A stretch of 64,000 bases of DNA from Desulfovibrio sp. An276 (GTDB taxonomy: Bacteria > Desulfobacterota > Desulfovibrionia > Desulfovibrionales > Desulfovibrionaceae), in the NCBI RefSeq assembly GCF_002159665.1, contig NZ_NFJC01000009.1, positions 17,202 through 81,201 of the forward strand, in the 5' to 3' direction. Each line of letters opens with the position of its first letter. Within the stretch, counting starts at the first letter, position 1. The position numbers were made by a program, and so were the translations under genes. The notes below the pieces were generated by a model. That model worked only from the letters and a program-made list of their open reading frames with translations, had not been told where the DNA came from and made no database searches. Shown piece after piece: positions 60,477 to 64,000 of this stretch.

Positions 60477-61508
60477 ATGGGTACAGTTACATACGAACAG
60501 ATTCGCACCATACTTGAGAAGAAGGGGTACTCCCTAGAATGTGCCCACGCCACACCTCCCGGATTACCGGAATGGCCGGAAAGATCGCTGGTCTCCCTCA
60601 CCCCGGAACAGGCAAGGCTGCTCCTCAATCACGACAATGCACTGAACAAGACTCGCAAGAAGCGCATCGCCAACCAGATGGGCGCAGACCTGCAAATGGG
60701 GACATTCTCAAGCAATACTGAAGAGATTCGCCTTCTGCAGAACTACAAGATTCATAACAGGACTTATCTGCTTGAAGGTATCGCCTCTGGGGCAGCACCC
60801 GTTGATGTCTATATTAATGTAAAGAACCCAAACAAGTTCGGCTTTGGTAATGACCACGAGGCCATCTGCGCCGAGCTTGTGCATGCTGTGAAGCAGATTC
60901 TTCAAGAACATGGCAGTGATCTTCCCGAGCTCGACCAAAGCGTCTGGGAAGAGGAACTTCCCAAAAAGCTCGTTGACAAAATCGATATCGGGCCGCTTGA
61001 TCCGATACGTGTTCCCGACGCCTACGACATGCCTGAAGACCCGATTACCGTAATCGGCGTACTCTCTACCGACCGCAGCACGGAGTTTCCGGACAAGCTA
61101 TACATTGTGCGGGGCAACTCACAGTCCGGTGAGGCTACCAAATACCCGTGCACACTTATTCCGGCCAGCGGTGAACAGCGTCTCGCACTCAAACCTGGTG
61201 CATATACTGGATTGTTTTCCCCGGATACCCATACGGATATCGGTTTTGTGAACCTCGTGCAAAACCAGCCTGTGCAGCTGTATTACCCGATAATCGAAGA
61301 CAACGTGCTCACAGGGTACAAGGAATCTCCCTATACCTTCATGCGAGTCACCATACCTGTTCAGAGCTCGGGTAACGGCATCATTCCAGCTGGAGCAAAG
61401 TTCGATACAACGAATACTGAGGACCTGTTTATCACAGCTCTGGGCCTAGATTTCATCGTAGACACCATTACCTACATTGTCCTCGAAGACACTGACTTTA
61501 CAGCGTAA
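60477..61508 (+). CDS. Possible ParB-like domain protein of the rSAM cluster
   Basis: The 343-residue product's residues about 58-115 (KTRKKRIANQMGADLQMGTF ... YLLEGIASGAAPVDVYINVK) resemble the ParB-like helix and SG-x-PV-x-V strand seen in proteins that sit with nucleotide-using enzymes, but the core Gln-His-Arg motif is degenerate. The C-terminal 180 residues are beta-rich (CTLIPASGEQRLALKPGAYT) like a small structural domain. It could be a carrier or partner for the radical-SAM enzymes and carbamoyltransferase. Low certainty. Confidence 0.35.
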   Translation: MGTVTYEQIRTILEKKGYSLECAHATPPGLPEWPERSLVSLTPEQARLLLNHDNALNKTRKKRIANQMGADLQMGTFSSNTEEIRLLQNYKIHNRTYLLEGIASGAAPVDVYINVKNPNKFGFGNDHEAICAELVHAVKQILQEHGSDLPELDQSVWEEELPKKLVDKIDIGPLDPIRVPDAYDMPEDPITVIGVLSTDRSTEFPDKLYIVRGNSQSGEATKYPCTLIPASGEQRLALKPGAYTGLFSPDTHTDIGFVNLVQNQPVQLYYPIIEDNVLTGYKESPYTFMRVTIPVQSSGNGIIPAGAKFDTTNTEDLFITALGLDFIVDTITYIVLEDTDFTA

Positions 61509-61511
61509 CTC

Positions 61512-62972
61512 ATGTCATCGATACCAGAAATCTACAAAGGGTCAAATGGACTCCTGGTAAACGGCAAGGTACTCTTCATCATAGAGACAAAGAAAGTACC
61601 TTCTGCCTCAGACTGGTTATTCCAGGCAGCCAAGTCCTACGGAATAGGCATGGACGAGTGCCACATTCTGGCGAATAACCCAGACCCTTCCCTGCATCAT
61701 CTCTGCCATGCGTATGCCGCCTACTTTCAATCCGGCTTCCGCGATGCGTCCGTCCTGGTCATTGATGGGATGAACGAGGTAGGGGGCATCAGCATTGGCA
61801 TATATAGAGCTACCGGCGACACCATTGAGGAAGTACGCGCTTATCCCATGGCGTACTCTCTTGGGTCGTTTTACGCCAACGGCGTGGCACTATGCGGTTT
61901 TGGTAATGTTGACTACGCTGGCAAGCTGATGGGGGCTTCCTCCTATTCGGAAACAGTAAGGGACTGTCCACCGTTCTTTCTGGTAGATCCGCACACTGGT
62001 GATGTGATTGAGTGTAATGGCTACTTTGAACCCGGTGGAGAACGGGTAAATTTTGTTGGAGAAGAGCTCCTCGGCAAGATTATGGGGTCGCCCGATATCT
62101 GGCCCAGAAAATCATTCGACTTCCGCAGTGCTATCACAGCGGCAACTGTCCAGCATCTCTTTGAACAGTCCGTGTTTAGTCTGCTTGAGTACATACACAA
62201 CGCCCTGCCCTCCAGAAATCTGGTGCTTACCGGTGGTTGCGCCCTGAATTGCGTCTGCAACGGGAAAATCATGCGCAGCGGCATGTGGGACGACCTGTTC
62301 ATCCCCAACATGTGTGAAGACCAAGGCAATATCATTGGCCGCATGGTGATGGAACTCGGGCAGAAGGTCACCAAGCCCTTCCTGTACAACAAGGTGACTT
62401 ATGATGTTCCCAAGGAATTCTGTCATCCCATCAGCAAGGAGCAGCTTGCTGACCGTATCCGTAACGGGCAGATAGTCTCCTGGTTTGAGGGCGGTTCAGA
62501 ATATGGCCCACGAGCCCTATGCCACAGGTCCATCCTTGCCAACCCTACTCTGCGCCGTACAGCCAACAGGGTGAATGAAATCAAGTGTCGCGAATATTGG
62601 CGTCCATTGGCACCTGTCGTTCTGGACACGCACTTCAGCACGTTCTTCGATGTTGATGGCAGAATCTGGTATCCGCACAAGGTTATGCTCGCTACGGAAT
62701 ACATCCGTGACAAATGGCAGAGGAAACTTCCAGCTGTGTGCGCGCCAGACAACTCCTCCAGACCACAAGTTCTCACAGACAATTCGTACAACCACACACT
62801 GTACACCCTGATGCGTGACTACGATCTACCAATCCTGGTGAACACATCTATGAATGGGGCAGGAGAACCAATTTGCGAGACACCAGAGGACGCAATCAGA
62901 TTCAGCTCCAGAAATGATGATGTGATGCTCGTCTTTGTGAAGGATGACGTTATCTATGCAGCCAATCAATGA
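61512..62972 (+). CDS. NodU/TobZ-family O-carbamoyltransferase
   Basis: The 486-residue protein carries the N-terminal Kae1-like domain with LHHLCHAYAAYFQSGF (His62 and His66, metal-binding type), an Asp in VLVIDGMNEVGG, and LTGGCALNCVCNGKI; and the YrdC-like C-terminal domain with GGSEYGPRALCHRSILANP, WRPLAPVVL and ILVNTSMNGAGEPICETPED. These are signature motifs of carbamoyltransferases that pass carbamoyl from carbamoyl phosphate via an adenylate to a hydroxyl. It is shorter at the N-terminus than NodU (about 560). The acceptor here is unknown: serine, sugar or modified base are options. Confidence 0.8.
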   Translation: MSSIPEIYKGSNGLLVNGKVLFIIETKKVPSASDWLFQAAKSYGIGMDECHILANNPDPSLHHLCHAYAAYFQSGFRDASVLVIDGMNEVGGISIGIYRATGDTIEEVRAYPMAYSLGSFYANGVALCGFGNVDYAGKLMGASSYSETVRDCPPFFLVDPHTGDVIECNGYFEPGGERVNFVGEELLGKIMGSPDIWPRKSFDFRSAITAATVQHLFEQSVFSLLEYIHNALPSRNLVLTGGCALNCVCNGKIMRSGMWDDLFIPNMCEDQGNIIGRMVMELGQKVTKPFLYNKVTYDVPKEFCHPISKEQLADRIRNGQIVSWFEGGSEYGPRALCHRSILANPTLRRTANRVNEIKCREYWRPLAPVVLDTHFSTFFDVDGRIWYPHKVMLATEYIRDKWQRKLPAVCAPDNSSRPQVLTDNSYNHTLYTLMRDYDLPILVNTSMNGAGEPICETPEDAIRFSSRNDDVMLVFVKDDVIYAANQ

Positions 62973-63843
62973 ATTCCTGCTCTGGAACAGCTGTAAAAAC
63001 CACTGCAAGTTCTGCCACCAGAAGGCCAACAGGAAGAAGTATCCGGGCAAGTTTCCCGATGACGAAGGAAAGCTGAAGTCCCTCCAGCTGGTCGAAAAAT
63101 TTATCAGGAAAGGAGGCACTGCTCCCGGATCACATATCCTCTTCATGGGCGGTGAGCTCTTTGACTCGCAGATGTCTCCTGACACACGAGGAGCTTTCAG
63201 ACACCTCGCCCAGCTGGTGGCAAGCAGGATGCTGTCTGGAGACACAGGGCTGCTGTACCTGAACTCGAACCTCATCTACCAGGACACCAGCCTTCTGCAC
63301 ACCATCCTTCATGTTTTCAACGACAAGGGGCTTGGGAGTCGCATACGCTTCACGACCTCGTATGACCTTGCGTACAGATACAAAGACAGGCATGACCGCA
63401 TTCTGGCTGAGCGTAATATGCGAGAAATCAGTAGATGTTATCCATCCATGCCTCGCGTAGCCAACTGCATCATCACGGACAAAGCTTGCGGCTTTCTTAT
63501 GCGTTACCCTACCTTATTGAATTCATTCAAGGAACTGTGTGGGTTTGATCTGAACCTAATCCCCTACATACGCCTGCATGACTACATGGCGCCAACAAGG
63601 GCAGAAGTACTGTCACTGCTCTTGAAGATGGATGAGACATACCCTGGGTATATCGACAAATATGTCGGTAATCTCGCAGTGAAACAGGAGCGCGTCCTCT
63701 GGGAGTTCGACGGTGAGAAGCTGGTCTACGCATCGTCGAAAGATGCCCCCTGTGGGCACAATGAAAACTTTCGCCGAGTGTACCGTGGGGACGACAGATG
63801 TTTTATCTGTGATTGTCTGAAGTTAAGGGATGCTGTTTTATAG
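62956..63843 (+). CDS. Radical-SAM enzyme 4
   Basis: ATG 62956 (MQPINEFLLWNSC) gives a length consistent with the paralogues; ATG 62944 is also in frame. The 295-residue product overlaps the carbamoyltransferase end by 17 bases. CX3CX2C in SCKNHCKFC, GGE in LFMGGELFDS, TTSYDLAYRY near 140, and a C-terminal PCGH ... DRCFICDCLK motif. It closes the cluster and is followed by a terminator-like hairpin. Confidence 0.7.
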   Translation: MQPINEFLLWNSCKNHCKFCHQKANRKKYPGKFPDDEGKLKSLQLVEKFIRKGGTAPGSHILFMGGELFDSQMSPDTRGAFRHLAQLVASRMLSGDTGLLYLNSNLIYQDTSLLHTILHVFNDKGLGSRIRFTTSYDLAYRYKDRHDRILAERNMREISRCYPSMPRVANCIITDKACGFLMRYPTLLNSFKELCGFDLNLIPYIRLHDYMAPTRAEVLSLLLKMDETYPGYIDKYVGNLAVKQERVLWEFDGEKLVYASSKDAPCGHNENFRRVYRGDDRCFICDCLKLRDAVL

Positions 63844-63880
63844 CTAAAAACAAGTAGCGTCGTATGCATAACAAAAAGCC

Positions 63881-63906
63881 CCTCTCCGCAAAGGAAAGGG
63901 GTTTCA
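63881..63906. terminator. Terminator hairpin at the end of the rSAM cluster
   Basis: AAGCCCCTCTCC and GGAAAGGGGTTT pair around GCAAA with one internal mismatch; A-rich bases precede and T bases follow, so it can end transcription in both directions between the rightward cluster and the leftward tRNA. Confidence 0.6.
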
Positions 63907-63910
63907 AATA

Positions 63911-63985
63911 TGGAGCGGGAAACGGGATTCGAACCCGCGACTTCCAGCTTGGGAAGCTAGCATTCTACCGCTGAATTATTCCCGC
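63911..63985 (-). tRNA. tRNA-Gly (anticodon CCC)
   Basis: Read on the minus strand the 75 bases fold as a complete tRNA: acceptor GCGGGAA/TTCCCGC, D stem ATTC/GAAT, anticodon stem CTAGC/GCTGG with loop TTCCCAA, T stem GCGGG/CCCGT with loop TTCGAAT, discriminator T and an encoded CCA. Anticodon CCC reads GGG (Gly). It may be a phage tRNA or a host gene marking an integration junction. Confidence 0.9.
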
Positions 63986-64000
63986 TTGGAAGTGTATGTT

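Noticed and set aside
1..64000. CRISPR array
   Set aside because: No set of regularly spaced direct repeats was found at any place; the repeats seen are paired operators, hairpins or coding duplications.

Overview
The window joins two unlike blocks on one contig. Bases 1-7117 are GC-rich and entirely on the minus strand. They carry a type IVB (Dot/Icm, IncI-like, MPF_I) secretion/conjugation operon in the order icmK(dotH)-icmE(dotG)-icmG(dotF)-icmC(dotE)-icmD(dotP)-icmJ(dotN)-icmB(dotO, cut by the window edge). The families were called from signal peptides, membrane segments, an HNH motif, a VirB10/TrbI-like C-terminus and, above all, the gene order, which is that of the Legionella icm region. 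A repeat-rich intergenic region (7133-7337) separates this operon from a divergent block of moderate GC that fills the rest of the window.

Bases 7338-63843 are the virion part of a large contractile-tailed (myovirus-type) phage genome, almost all on the plus strand. 7338-9721: accessory genes (a Panacea-domain protein with a small membrane partner, a GIY-YIG endonuclease, and a gene with a C10 tract and an internal amber codon). 9860-10322: a nested spanin pair. 10294-24090: small head/internal proteins, many carrying a recurring hydrophobic-x-K-x-A-(S/E/D) motif, with a prohead protease at 17341-19116. Inside this lies an inverted, AT-rich four-gene cassette (19156-22502) that looks like a moron. 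24122-27549: decoration-like protein, major capsid protein, head completion genes. 27572-33670: sheath, tube, spike, PAAR tip and a tail chaperone pair joined by a canonical -1 slippery heptamer. 33667-38373: a 1568-residue tape measure with an embedded NlpC/P60 peptidase. 38373-49005: hub and baseplate genes with a phage sigma factor among them. 49048-56489: tail fibre and adhesin genes, five of which share a chitin-binding-like N-terminal adaptor and three of which hold G or C homopolymers of 9-10 bases.

The right end, co-linear and tightly packed behind the fibres, is the most unusual part. A 220-residue protein ends in Cys-Cys followed by 19 serines written with mixed synonymous codons. 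It is followed immediately by four paralogous radical-SAM proteins, a protein with a possible ParB-like N-terminal domain, and a NodU/TobZ-type carbamoyltransferase (57692-63843). I read this as a candidate virion post-translational modification system, or alternatively a small-molecule or DNA-base modification pathway. A terminator-like hairpin and a tRNA-Gly(CCC) on the minus strand close the window.

No terminase, portal, replication or endolysin gene was recognised here, so this is part of a larger genome. The host cannot be named from the sequence. A Gram-negative host is supported by the spanins, the IcmK signal peptide and the T4BSS. The element could be a conjugative phage-plasmid, a phage integrated beside a conjugative element, or an assembly join near 7.1-7.3 kb.
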